64,000 nt of DNA. Origin: Sulfurimonas sp. SAG-AH-194-C21 (GTDB taxonomy: Bacteria; Campylobacterota; Campylobacteria; Campylobacterales; Sulfurimonadaceae). The translations under genes and the position numbers were made by a program. Shown in pieces: positions 44,111 to 53,248 of the stretch (its first letter is position 1; each line of letters starts with the position of its first letter). The DNA is taken from positions 1-64,000 of the forward strand of contig NZ_JAEMVC010000002.1 in assembly GCF_029215985.1 (NCBI RefSeq), written 5' to 3'. The notes under the pieces are model-generated. The model did not search any database. It saw only the letters and a program-made list of their open reading frames with translations, and was not told the DNA's origin.

Positions 44111-45004
44111 ATGAAAATACTAATTATAGAAAACGAAGTTTATTTAGCACAGAGTATAGCAACAAAACTAGGTGAAATTGGTCATGTTTGTGAAATGTGT
44201 ACTTCTACAAAAGATGCGATTAGAAGTAACAACTATGATGTTGTATTACTCTCTACAAACATAAATGGTCAAGACTTTATTCCTGTGATAGAGACATTTA
44301 AAAGTTCTATCATCATACTTATGATTTCATATATTAGTAATGATACAGTTGCTAAACCTCTTGCTGCAGGGGCTAAGGACTACATACTTAAGCCCTTTAT
44401 GATAGAAGAGCTTATTCGTAAGATAAATCATTATCAAGATTATGAGAAGCTTAAACGCCGTACTGCTGCTTATGAAAAGTATCTTACGCATACATTTTTA
44501 AATGCACAACATGAAAAATCACTTGATAAAGTAGAACTTCCTCTTTTTGTGAGTTCAAGTTTCCAGAAGTATTCTGATGCTTTCGCTTTTGAATATGCAC
44601 AAAAAAATGATTTGCCAATACATTTTATCACACTTAGTAATTCTAAGTCTTTGGCTGAAGTTGAACTTCTACCACAAAACACTCTTATATATATTATCGA
44701 CTTTCAAGTGCTCAAGAAAAATGATAAAAAACACTTTTGTGACCTTATAGCTGGTAAACAAGTTATTATATCAAGTACTGAAAAGATAGATAGTGAAGAA
44801 GTAGTACATCCTATTTTAGAAATCAAAAATGAAAATAATGTCTTTGATAAGGGTGAGATTTTACCTATCGAAGATTATGTAAAATTTATAGTACGTAACT
44901 ATCAAGACAAATACCCAGATACAGAACTTTCAAAAAAACTCGGTATAAGTCGTAAAAGCTTATGGGAAAAACGTAAAAAATATGACATCATCAAGAAAAA
45001 ATAA
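44111..45004 (+). CDS. Atypical response regulator with Fis-type HTH, lacking the phosphoacceptor Asp
   Basis: A 297-residue protein. Residues 1-118 form a receiver fold: MKILIIENE at the start (the acidic pair reads Glu-Asn), and strand 3 is DVVLLSTNI, with Ser48 where the phosphoacceptor Asp should be. The conserved Lys is kept in ILKPF (Lys94). The middle (about 130-255) resembles the shape of a degraded NtrC-type ATPase domain, but no Walker A is present. The end (about 270-295, DTELSKKLGISRKSLWEKRKKYDI) is a Fis-like helix-turn-helix. It probably binds DNA independently of phosphorylation. It overlaps the following ATP-sulfurylase-like gene by 23 nt. Confidence 0.75.
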   Translation: MKILIIENEVYLAQSIATKLGEIGHVCEMCTSTKDAIRSNNYDVVLLSTNINGQDFIPVIETFKSSIIILMISYISNDTVAKPLAAGAKDYILKPFMIEELIRKINHYQDYEKLKRRTAAYEKYLTHTFLNAQHEKSLDKVELPLFVSSSFQKYSDAFAFEYAQKNDLPIHFITLSNSKSLAEVELLPQNTLIYIIDFQVLKKNDKKHFCDLIAGKQVIISSTEKIDSEEVVHPILEIKNENNVFDKGEILPIEDYVKFIVRNYQDKYPDTELSKKLGISRKSLWEKRKKYDIIKKK

Positions 45005-46172
45005 AACACTTTTTATAGATAAAGAAGCGGCCTCAGTACTAGAGCTTGTTGCAGATGGTCTTCTTTCACCTGTTACAAAACTCATGTGCGAAGCAGAGTC
45101 TAAACAAGTTCTAGAAACGGGACTTATAGATGGTAAATCATTTCCTTTTCCTTTTATACTAGCACCATCTGGTAAAAAAAATGAAGAGATAATCAGCTCT
45201 TTAAAAGTTGGCGAAGATATCATTTTACTCTCTTGTGGAGAAGAATTTGCAGTCTTACATGTAGACGAGACATTTCAAATAGACCCCCATGAAAGAGTAA
45301 AACATATTTACGGTACTGATGACTTAAGCCACCCCGGTGTTCAAGCTACAATGAAAAGACTCGGTTCATGGGCCTTAAGTGGAAAATACACACTTACTAA
45401 GACAACACCTAACAAGGGTAAAATTGATATTTTAAATGCCAAAAAAAGAGTTGATGCTAAACATACAAGCTCTTTAGTAATGGCAGCAAATCCACTACAC
45501 CGTGGGCATGAACGTCTTATCCGTCAAACTCTTGATAGCACTGATTTACTTGTAATTTTTCTACTTAAACCTTATGATAGTGCAAACATAAGTTATGAGA
45601 TTAGAAAAGAGGCTTTAGAATACTATCTCAACAACTTTTTACCAAAAAACCGTGTTATTGTTGTTCCTTTAGAAAATAGCTATATCTTTGCAGGTTATAA
45701 TGAAATCATTCTTGATGCTATTGTTGCAAGTAACTATGGTTGTGATAGACTCACTGTTGGTCGTAACCATGCTGGACTTGGAATGTTTTATGATTGTAAC
45801 TCAAACAAGTCTATTGTTGACCGTGTTGTTGGTATAGATATCGAGATTCAAATTGCGAGTGAATATGTCTACTGCGATCAGTGTACAACACTTGTGAGTA
45901 AAAACACTTGTCCTCATGGACAGCACCATCAAATTTCTTATCATTCAGATTCAATCCTTCAGCTTCTTGAAGCGGGGCTTTTGCCTCCTGCCGTTCTTGT
46001 GAGAAAAGAGATAAGTTCATTTTTACTTTCAAAACTTTATCCTGATAGATTTAAAAACTTAGAAAAACTATACTATGATACCTTTGCTACAAAAGGCTTA
46101 CTTGAAGAACATACTGAAAAAGATTTTTATCTTGAACTTATGAAGCTTTACCAAACTTCTTCTCTCACATAA
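44982..46172 (+). CDS. ATP sulfurylase (Sat)-like protein with altered active-site motifs
   Basis: A 396-residue protein with the Sat layout: an N-terminal PUA-like domain (about 1-155), a nucleotidyltransferase domain (about 160-325) and a zinc knob, Cys298, Cys301, Cys310 and His312. The ATP motif HxxH is present (NPLHRGHE, 170-177), but the preceding QTR that binds sulfate in ATP sulfurylases reads MAA (167-169). VGRDHAG reads VGRNHAG, and the SGTxxR motif after the zinc knob is replaced by SYHSDS. It has no APS kinase domain. Either it uses another substrate or it is a diverged paralogue; calling it sulfate adenylyltransferase outright is not supported. Confidence 0.75.
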   Translation: MTSSRKNKTLFIDKEAASVLELVADGLLSPVTKLMCEAESKQVLETGLIDGKSFPFPFILAPSGKKNEEIISSLKVGEDIILLSCGEEFAVLHVDETFQIDPHERVKHIYGTDDLSHPGVQATMKRLGSWALSGKYTLTKTTPNKGKIDILNAKKRVDAKHTSSLVMAANPLHRGHERLIRQTLDSTDLLVIFLLKPYDSANISYEIRKEALEYYLNNFLPKNRVIVVPLENSYIFAGYNEIILDAIVASNYGCDRLTVGRNHAGLGMFYDCNSNKSIVDRVVGIDIEIQIASEYVYCDQCTTLVSKNTCPHGQHHQISYHSDSILQLLEAGLLPPAVLVRKEISSFLLSKLYPDRFKNLEKLYYDTFATKGLLEEHTEKDFYLELMKLYQTSSLT

Positions 46173-46180
46173 GGACAACT

Positions 46181-46690
46181 ATGAACTGGTTTTTTCTAAC
46201 ACTTGGATATAGTGGACTTGCACCAAAAGCACCTGGAACAGTGGGAACATTAGTTTCTTTACCTCTTGGTATGCTTATACTTATCTACTTTGATACAAAC
46301 ACTCTCTTTTTAGCAACTATACTTATTACTCTCATAGCAATTAAAGCTATTAACAAGTACGAAGAGCTAAGTAAAACTCATGACTCTCAAAATATTGTTA
46401 TAGATGAACTTGTGGGAATGTGGATTGCCTTAAGTATCGCACCCGCACTTGGTGTTGGAATCAATGAAGTAACTAATCTAGAAAATGGTTTTTTAATCCA
46501 ATCTCTTTTAGCCTTTGTACTTTTTAGATACTTTGACATCACAAAACCCTCTATCATTGGTCGTATCGATCGAGAAGCTAAAGGTGGTGTTGGTGTTATG
46601 GGTGATGATATAATAGCAGGAGTGGCAGCTGGTATTTCTACTGCTGCTCTTTGGCAAGGCTACCTCTATTTTTCAGGATTATTAGTTTAA
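46181..46690 (+). CDS. pgpA: Phosphatidylglycerophosphatase A
   Basis: A 169-residue membrane phosphatase with GYSGLAPKAPGTVGTLVSLP (about 9-28), the acidic IVIDELVGMWIAL and RYFDITKPSIIGRID, and GVGVMGDDIIAGVAAG, which are the PgpA signatures. It dephosphorylates phosphatidylglycerol phosphate in phospholipid synthesis. It ends overlapping pyk, which converges on it, by 4 nt. Confidence 0.94.
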   Translation: MNWFFLTLGYSGLAPKAPGTVGTLVSLPLGMLILIYFDTNTLFLATILITLIAIKAINKYEELSKTHDSQNIVIDELVGMWIALSIAPALGVGINEVTNLENGFLIQSLLAFVLFRYFDITKPSIIGRIDREAKGGVGVMGDDIIAGVAAGISTAALWQGYLYFSGLLV

Positions 46691-48123
46691 CTAAAGTGTT
46701 GCATATCAGCACTTAATATAACTCGTATCATATTTGTAGAGCCCGCTTTACCAATAGGGTCTCCTGCTGTGAGTATATAAGAGTTCTCTTTTTTTATAGA
46801 CCCCTCTTGTAAACCTCGTTTCATAAATGAATTTACAACATGTTCTAAAGACTCTTCTCTTACTGACATTAAAGGTATTACACCCCATACAAGACTCATC
46901 TGTCCTCGTACTTGTTCATTATGTGTTATGGCATAAATAGTCTTTTTTGGTTTATAACGTGTCAGCTTTTGAACACTAGAACCTGAAGAAGTTATAGCAA
47001 AAATACCTTTTGCATCTACATCACTTGCAAGTCTCACTGCTGACTCGCTTATCGTATCACCCATATCCTTGTTTGTATATCCTGCATAGCGGTAGTATTT
47101 ATAGAGTTTTTCTGTTTCTACAATTGTATTTGACATTGTCTCAACTGCAAGTACAGGATGCTCACCTACTGCACTCTCTTCTGAGAGCATAACTGCATCA
47201 GTTCCATCCATAACTGCATTGGCAATATCGCTTATCTCAGCTCGTGTTGCTCTCTCATTTTTTGTCATTGATAAAAGCATTTGAGTTGCGGTTATTACAG
47301 GAATACTTGCTGCGTTTGCTTTATGAATAAGCATCTTTTGAAGGTTAGGTACCTCATAGTATGGAACTTCTATACCCAGGTCACCACGAGCAACCATTAG
47401 ACCATCACTCGCTTCTATTATTGCATCTATATTCTCAATAGCATCAAATTTCTCTATCTTAGCAATAAGTTTTTGTGTGCCACCATGACTCTTTACTATG
47501 GCTCTAGCATTTTGCATATCTTGTGCAGTCTGAACAAAAGAGATAGCCATAAAGTCTACCCCATTTTTTACACCCCACTCTATATCTTTTTTATCTTTAC
47601 TTGTTAGTACATCTACACCGAGTCTAGTATTTGGAAAGTTAACACCTTTTTTTGAAGAAAGTATGCCACGGTTCTCTACTTGTACCTTTACATGTACTTC
47701 ATCAACTTCTATAACTTTTGTACGGATAATTCCATCATAAAGATATATATAATCATCTACATTTAATTGCTTTAAAACTTGGGGGTAATTTATACTCACT
47801 TGATAGCTAGAGTTTGAAAGCTGTTCACCTACTATCTCTTGGGCACTAAAGATAAGAGTGTCATTTTCTTCTAAAGAGAAATCACCTTTGAGCTCGCCAA
47901 TACGGATTTTAGGACCACTTATATCTTGAAGTATGCCTACGACTAAACCCGTAACTTTCATAGCTTCACGAATACGATTTAAAACTATAAGGTGTTGAGA
48001 GTGCGTTCCATGGGAGAAGTTAAGTCTAAAGACATTGACACCTGCGTTTATGAGCTTTACTAACATCTCTAAAGAGTCAGAGGCAGGTCCAACAGTAGCT
48101 AAAATTTTTGTGCGTTTTTTCAT
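46687..48123 (-). CDS. pyk: Pyruvate kinase
   Basis: A 478-residue enzyme with KILATVGPASDS, VFRLNFSHGTH, the active-site signature KLIAKIEKFDAIENIDAI (Lys that shifts the proton), MVARGDLGIEVP and ATQMLLSM...EISDIANAVMDGTDAVMLSEESAVGEHPV. The C-terminal allosteric domain is present. It makes pyruvate and ATP from phosphoenolpyruvate. ywbE and four further genes lie upstream on the same strand. Confidence 0.96.
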   Translation of the reverse strand: MKKRTKILATVGPASDSLEMLVKLINAGVNVFRLNFSHGTHSQHLIVLNRIREAMKVTGLVVGILQDISGPKIRIGELKGDFSLEENDTLIFSAQEIVGEQLSNSSYQVSINYPQVLKQLNVDDYIYLYDGIIRTKVIEVDEVHVKVQVENRGILSSKKGVNFPNTRLGVDVLTSKDKKDIEWGVKNGVDFMAISFVQTAQDMQNARAIVKSHGGTQKLIAKIEKFDAIENIDAIIEASDGLMVARGDLGIEVPYYEVPNLQKMLIHKANAASIPVITATQMLLSMTKNERATRAEISDIANAVMDGTDAVMLSEESAVGEHPVLAVETMSNTIVETEKLYKYYRYAGYTNKDMGDTISESAVRLASDVDAKGIFAITSSGSSVQKLTRYKPKKTIYAITHNEQVRGQMSLVWGVIPLMSVREESLEHVVNSFMKRGLQEGSIKKENSYILTAGDPIGKAGSTNMIRVILSADMQHFS

Positions 48124-48139
48124 AGAAATACCTTTTTAG

Positions 48140-48334
48140 TTAGTATATTTCTTTAATCCGCCCTACTTCACCACTCATTAGTCTTACTTTTATCCCATGA
48201 GGATGAGAAGATGATTTGGTTAAAAGATCACGAACAATACCATCAGTTAAACGTCCTGTATCTTGGTCTTGTTTTAAAACAATCGCAACAGAATTACCCT
48301 GTTTAATATTTGCTCGTTTAGTATTATCTAACAT
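48140..48334 (-). CDS. ywbE: YwbE family protein (DUF2196)
   Basis: A 64-residue protein matching YwbE: RANIKQGNSVAIVLKQDQDTGRLTDGIVRDLLTKSSSHPHGIKVRL and VGRIKEI. This is a small beta-barrel-like fold of unknown function. It is placed 16 nt before pyk and 10 nt after the next gene in the operon. Confidence 0.88.
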   Translation of the reverse strand: MLDNTKRANIKQGNSVAIVLKQDQDTGRLTDGIVRDLLTKSSSHPHGIKVRLMSGEVGRIKEIY

Positions 48335-48344
48335 TAAGTAACTA

Positions 48345-48848
48345 TTATACCATTAATGGATCAGAAGAAGGTTCAATCTCTTCAAAATCTTCTATGATAG
48401 TCTCAAACATTTTAGCCATTTTATTTGCTTTACTTATATTTTCATCAAAAATAGACTTTGAAGCAGGAAAAACATCTCCGAGTTCTGTATAAATTAAAAT
48501 ACGACCATTTATATGTTTTGTTATCTCAGTAAATGCATCACTAAGATACTCTTTTCTTGTTGTATGACGGAAAAGTGCTCTTACCATCTTTGTGCGCTCT
48601 TTGATGGGAATAGACTCATCAATAGCTTCAGCCACACGTTTGATATCTATACGAGAGAGGTACACTCCGCTAATAGCAGGTGCAAGAAGTCTCTCTGTAA
48701 GTGCATCAACAAACTGAGGAGCTGGCTCATCATCAACTTGATCACCACCATCTTTATTTTGTTTTATCTGTCCATCTTCACCGATAGCACACTCTTCTTT
48801 TACAAACTTATCAAACTCTGCTCTTAAATCACTTAAATCTTCATTCAT
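48345..48848 (-). CDS. Hypothetical protein in the TorD/polyferredoxin cluster
   Basis: I do not recognise this 167-residue, acidic, soluble protein. It has a charged N-terminal segment with a KQNKDGGDQVDDEP linker, then a mostly helical domain (FVDALTERLLAPAISGVYLSRIDIKRVAEAIDESIPIKERTKMVRALFRHT) and an acidic tail. No metal-binding motif or signal is visible. It lies 14 nt downstream of the next gene, and its neighbours suggest a role in maturation of a redox enzyme. Confidence 0.6.
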   Translation of the reverse strand: MNEDLSDLRAEFDKFVKEECAIGEDGQIKQNKDGGDQVDDEPAPQFVDALTERLLAPAISGVYLSRIDIKRVAEAIDESIPIKERTKMVRALFRHTTRKEYLSDAFTEITKHINGRILIYTELGDVFPASKSIFDENISKANKMAKMFETIIEDFEEIEPSSDPLMV

Positions 48849-48862
48849 ATTCTCTATCTCCT

Positions 48863-49621
48863 CTATTTTTTAATTTCTATATATGCACTTGCTGTTAGTT
48901 TTTCGATAATTCCATCATAACTTACATACTCTGCATTTAACTCTAAGGCTCTGTTTTTTAAAACAGAGAACTGTTTATTATTTTTCATATCCATTGAAAG
49001 TTTTGGTAGTTTTTCTATCATACTTAAAGATGCAAGATTAGAAAAATCAAGTACTAGATCAAAGTCTGAAAAATCAATAGCTATATTATTCGCTATTCTA
49101 TTAATATCTGCATCCTTTAAGTCTAACTCTTGAGTAAACGCCATTAACTCTTCAAGTGAATCATTAAAATAACTCACATTAAAACCACATGATAAAAGTG
49201 AAAATGCTTTTGCATAATGGTTTATTCCGATGATAGCGATTTTATTTACATTCATATCTTTTAGATGCTCAGTTAAAACTCTTACACTAAAGATATCTCC
49301 ACGAAGTGTCTCACCCTCACGATATAAAATGTCACACATTCCACTTCGTTTAACCATCTCAGATGAGTTATCAAGTATATCAACAACAGTAGTAACAAAC
49401 TCACTTGATATCACAGCACCATTTACTTGTGATTTTTTCATATTACTCACTGTAAAGTAAAAATCATCCTCACGAATATTCATCGGTATTATCATAGTAT
49501 CATCATCATTAGTTTTGAACTTCTTGTTCATAATCGCTGAGAATCTACTTACTCCAGCCTCTACACCAATAAAACCAAAAAGTTTTGTTTGGCGAGAAAT
49601 CTGGTTGTCATCATTCATCAT
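48863..49621 (-). CDS. Hypothetical protein resembling a degraded shikimate-dehydrogenase fold
   Basis: A 252-residue cytoplasmic protein without a clear family. Its pattern follows AroE: LFGFIGVEAGVSRFSAIMNKKF like the G(x)IG...HSxSPxxHN start, VNGAVISSEFVTTVVDILD like the GxNVTxPxKxxxxxxxD segment, then a Rossmann-like VNKIAIIGINHYAKAFSLL. The catalytic Lys of NVTxPxK and the Asp of NTD are not present, so shikimate dehydrogenase activity is unlikely. Alternatively the resemblance is chance. It lies between the polyferredoxin gene and the 167-residue gene. Confidence 0.6.
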   Translation of the reverse strand: MMNDDNQISRQTKLFGFIGVEAGVSRFSAIMNKKFKTNDDDTMIIPMNIREDDFYFTVSNMKKSQVNGAVISSEFVTTVVDILDNSSEMVKRSGMCDILYREGETLRGDIFSVRVLTEHLKDMNVNKIAIIGINHYAKAFSLLSCGFNVSYFNDSLEELMAFTQELDLKDADINRIANNIAIDFSDFDLVLDFSNLASLSMIEKLPKLSMDMKNNKQFSVLKNRALELNAEYVSYDGIIEKLTASAYIEIKK

Positions 49622-49636
49622 AGTATTTGCCCCTTT

Positions 49637-50731
49637 TTACATATCATCTGTGATACCCCAAAGCTCTCTTGCTTCTTCCTCTTCACATTTACATCTATAA
49701 CACATTTTATCTGCAGTATTTGTACTAAAAAAAGCATCACATTCATCACAACGACGGACATTAAAACTCATCAGGTTTTGTACTTTTGGCTCAAAAAACT
49801 CTTTTACATGATAAGAGTCTGCTAGTGTAATCGCATTTGGCTCACATACATCATGACAGATATGACATTTGATACACAAAAATGGATCAAAATCAATCTT
49901 TGAGTTTTTTCTATCTGAGACTAATGCACCAGTTGGACAAACTCGGTAACACATTTGGCATGCTGTACATGCTTCCTCATCCATAAGTTTTTGAGAAGTA
50001 AAACTCACCTCTCTTGCATCAACTACATGAAACTGTGAAGGTGTCTCAACTCTTTTAATCGCTGTAAAAAATATCTTACGGCGATTAGGAATTGTTTTTC
50101 TTCTAAGCAGTGCTATATCTGTTTTTTCTAAAGTATGCTCTGTGAGTTCATCACTCGCTTTTTGTACTTCATCTTCAAAACTCTTTTTGACTTTACCAAC
50201 AGTTTTAAGGTTGGCTGCATTTAAAAAGTCTCGACGATTTGAGTTTTTTGACTCATCTTCGTAACAAATATTCTCTAACTTTATGACTGCTTCATTTTCC
50301 ATAGCTTCTAAAAGATAAGTCGCTTCTTCATAGTTTTTAAGTATCTGGGTATGACAAGTGTGAGCAATGTCACAGTCTCCACAATACCCCATATCAAAAA
50401 CAATCTCTTTTTTTAGCACTGCTAAAGAGATGATATGCTCAATACTTAGAGCAGATATACAGGGAACATTTTTACGACAAGATAGAAGGTTTTCTTTATC
50501 TTCAACAAAGTCAAAAAAGAAGTTTGTTGCATCAAACTCATCAAGTGTCAGTGCTTCACTTGGACATATTGCCGTACAAGCACCACAGGTTACACACTCT
50601 GAGAAATTAATAGCAGGAAGATTACTCTCTCCAATAGCGATAGCTGTTGTAGGGCATACTAACTCACACTTATTACATTCACTCTCTACACTAAGCGAGC
50701 GTACACATAGTCCTGCGTTTAACTGTAACAT
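49637..50731 (-). CDS. Polyferredoxin-type 4Fe-4S protein
   Basis: A 364-residue cytoplasmic protein. The N-terminal pair of clusters has CNKCELVCPTTAI (about 20-32) and CVTCGACTAICPSEAL; the C-terminal pair has CTACQMCYRVCPTGAL and CIKCHICHDVCEPNAI. Near the C-terminus a CDECDAFF...CYRCKC motif may hold a zinc or rubredoxin-like site. Further Cys pairs lie between (CRKNVPC, CGDCDIAHTC). NapF/HycB-like electron carriers have this form. Its adjacency to a TorD-like chaperone points to molybdoenzyme maturation, as at formate dehydrogenase loci. Confidence 0.82.
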   Translation of the reverse strand: MLQLNAGLCVRSLSVESECNKCELVCPTTAIAIGESNLPAINFSECVTCGACTAICPSEALTLDEFDATNFFFDFVEDKENLLSCRKNVPCISALSIEHIISLAVLKKEIVFDMGYCGDCDIAHTCHTQILKNYEEATYLLEAMENEAVIKLENICYEDESKNSNRRDFLNAANLKTVGKVKKSFEDEVQKASDELTEHTLEKTDIALLRRKTIPNRRKIFFTAIKRVETPSQFHVVDAREVSFTSQKLMDEEACTACQMCYRVCPTGALVSDRKNSKIDFDPFLCIKCHICHDVCEPNAITLADSYHVKEFFEPKVQNLMSFNVRRCDECDAFFSTNTADKMCYRCKCEEEEARELWGITDDM

Positions 50732-51349
50732 TTATGCACTAATCTCACTTGTTAAGTACTCATTATCACTCAGCATAAACTCTAGTGCCATTTCTGCAGC
50801 ATCATAATAAAGTGGTGTTCTTGCCTCATACTTCATGTTTATAAGGTACATTGGAGCCCACTGTAAAAGGTGTTTATTTAAGAACTCATGTTGCGTTTCT
50901 CTTAACTCTTTAACGGCATTTTCATTATCATCCTTAAGTGCTTGAAGTTCTGCATTTGCTAGGTGATGCATAAACTCTAACTCAACACCGATATGATCAG
51001 ATGAGAGTGTCCGAGCCACTTCATAGTCAACCATAAAGTCATAAGCAGAGTAGATGTCAGTAACAGGGTTTGCACCACCAGTCTCAATCATTTGATCATC
51101 TCTTGTATAAAAAGTCTCATATGGAATAAGGTGAAGTACGGAGAGGTTTACAAAGTCAGGGTTGATAACTTCTTCTAAAAGTTTTTGCTCATCTAACTCT
51201 GTAAGTGGTGCCCACTCTTTTAAAGTTGGGAAAAAGTCTAAAATATTTTCATCTTTTTTTATCATCTGTAACATCTTTACATCTAACTCTTGGAGCATGA
51301 TGCGAGAGAGAAGTGCATAAAGGTTTATTCTTGATTCAGTTTGTTGCAT
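50732..51349 (-). CDS. TorD/DmsD-family molybdoenzyme chaperone-like protein
   Basis: A 205-residue all-helical protein: MQQTESRINLYALLSRIMLQELD at the start, a central LHLIPYETFYTRDDQMIETGGANPVTDIYSAYDFMV, and VELEFMHHLANAELQALKDDN followed by HLLQWAPMYLINM. This is the TorD pattern (E...LHHL, FL..HL..W). These chaperones bind Tat signal peptides of molybdoenzymes before cofactor insertion. No molybdoenzyme gene lies in the window, so the client is unknown. It abuts the polyferredoxin gene with no gap. Confidence 0.8.
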   Translation of the reverse strand: MQQTESRINLYALLSRIMLQELDVKMLQMIKKDENILDFFPTLKEWAPLTELDEQKLLEEVINPDFVNLSVLHLIPYETFYTRDDQMIETGGANPVTDIYSAYDFMVDYEVARTLSSDHIGVELEFMHHLANAELQALKDDNENAVKELRETQHEFLNKHLLQWAPMYLINMKYEARTPLYYDAAEMALEFMLSDNEYLTSEISA

Positions 51350-51427
51350 AAATATTCTTTATATGGAATTTTACAAAGATTTTATCCAAATAGACTGAAA
51401 CTAGCTTTATGCTCTTTTTGAACTCCT

Positions 51428-53248
51428 CTATTTTTCATTATAAATAGAGAGTGATGGAAAAGCAAATTCTAAATTATTAGTTTCTAAAATAGCCATAATT
51501 TTATGCATAACATCTTCTTTAGTATCAAGCCAATCTCCCCATTGTACCGACTTAGAAAAACAATAAATTAATATATTAATACTTGAGTCCCCAAAATTAT
51601 CAAGATAGACTAAGAGATTATTTTTTACACCTTCAAGGTCATCTTTTGAAACAAGTTTTGCAGTATGCGATTTCTCATTATGATGTGAGTATTTCGTCGC
51701 TTTTGTTGCTATACCCGTGTGTTTGTCTAGCATTATTCGTATCTCTTGTATCGCAGATTTTATATCTTCACTTTTAGAATCATACTTCACACCTATATGC
51801 ATTTTAATTCGACGACCGAGTATACGTTTATCCCAATTTTTCACATCTTTAGAAGCAAAAGTTCCATTTGGAATTGCTATGAGTGCATTGTCAAAAGTTC
51901 TTATTGTTGTTACACGAAGACCTATTTCTACTACCACTCCTTGATGTCCATCTATCTCTATCCAGTCACCTTGAGAAAAGACATCTGAGAAGAGGATAGA
52001 GAGTGTTCCAAAAAAGTTACTAATTGTATCTTTTGCAGCAAATGCAACCGCGAAACCACCAATACCAAGACCAGAGAGAACTGCTGTAAGGTTTACTCCT
52101 GCAAAAAAGAGCATAATTAAAAGACCTATCATTAAAATAATGAAATTGATTATTTTGATTCCGACATTTATTAAATCGTTTTTAATATTCCCTTTTTCAC
52201 TTGTTGCTCGACTCAGTTTGATTTTCGCCACAGTATTTACAATTTTATAAAGAAGTAGTGTGAAGAAAAAACCATATATGATATTAAAAAAACGTGAGAC
52301 TACATCTATCGAACTAAAATCAAGATAAACATAAATAAGCATATTTATATTTATGATAATTATAAGTGATTCTAGTGGCCCTCTAATGGTTTGGGATATC
52401 TCCCTAGAATATGCTTGGAGTAATTCCACTTTAAAAATATAATGTTCTAACGAGACATATACTACTTTTCTAAAGAAGTATATTATGAGGATTAGCAGTG
52501 CCATAAATATAAGTTTAATCACACTTAAACCATATAAGCCTAATACAGGATTAATTGCTTCTACTAAGGATAAAGAATTAATATAAATAGCTATAGAGAT
52601 AAGATGATATTTTGAATATTTATTTAACCTATACATTTTTGCACTGAACTTATAGATATAACCAACTAAATCAGCATTAACACTTTGTAAAATAGACAAT
52701 TCATGTATATTTTCTTTTGTAATTGCTAAAATTTTACTCTGAGTGTCCAAGTTTAAAATTGCTATATAGTCTTTTTTAAAATACTCTTGTACCTCTTGCT
52801 GGTTTGAGCCAACAATAGTATTAAGTTTTTCTTCATACTCTTCAATACTATTAGAATCCAAAGCAAGTAGCACTGCCTTTAACATTCTGTTTTGACTACG
52901 TAAAACAAGATAAATTTTCAAAGCAACTTCATCACGTAAAACGGCAAATTTATTTCCTGCACGTATGTTAATTTGCTTTACTTTCTTGAGTGAGAATATC
53001 TCATCTTCATACAGTTGTGTATTCTTGACAACTCTATTTTTATTTGACATAGTTGTGTTTACAGATTTTTCATACAAACTGTTTTGCTCTTGAAGTAAAG
53101 ATTCTATGCTCTCTTGTGTAGCATTACTCTCATTCATTCGTTCAACTATATTCATCTGAGCTAAAGCAGTGGGAGTATAAGTGATATTTCCAGCAAATGA
53201 ATAAAGACTAAAAAGTGAAGAAAGAATTAAAAACTTTAAAAAATGCAT
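51428..53248 (-). CDS. MscS family mechanosensitive channel (large form)
   Basis: A 606-residue membrane protein with a signal peptide (about 1-19) and a periplasmic helical domain (about 25-200, coiled). Several membrane helices follow (about 205-385), then the pore helix GLGIGGFAVAFAAKDTISNFFGTLSILFSDVF and the beta domain (GDWIEIDGHQGVVVEIGLRVTTIRTFDNALIAIPNGTF). This is the MscK/YnaI-like large form, releasing solutes upon hypo-osmotic shock. It shares one base with the stop of gdhA. Confidence 0.9.
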   Translation of the reverse strand: MHFLKFLILSSLFSLYSFAGNITYTPTALAQMNIVERMNESNATQESIESLLQEQNSLYEKSVNTTMSNKNRVVKNTQLYEDEIFSLKKVKQINIRAGNKFAVLRDEVALKIYLVLRSQNRMLKAVLLALDSNSIEEYEEKLNTIVGSNQQEVQEYFKKDYIAILNLDTQSKILAITKENIHELSILQSVNADLVGYIYKFSAKMYRLNKYSKYHLISIAIYINSLSLVEAINPVLGLYGLSVIKLIFMALLILIIYFFRKVVYVSLEHYIFKVELLQAYSREISQTIRGPLESLIIIININMLIYVYLDFSSIDVVSRFFNIIYGFFFTLLLYKIVNTVAKIKLSRATSEKGNIKNDLINVGIKIINFIILMIGLLIMLFFAGVNLTAVLSGLGIGGFAVAFAAKDTISNFFGTLSILFSDVFSQGDWIEIDGHQGVVVEIGLRVTTIRTFDNALIAIPNGTFASKDVKNWDKRILGRRIKMHIGVKYDSKSEDIKSAIQEIRIMLDKHTGIATKATKYSHHNEKSHTAKLVSKDDLEGVKNNLLVYLDNFGDSSINILIYCFSKSVQWGDWLDTKEDVMHKIMAILETNNLEFAFPSLSIYNEK

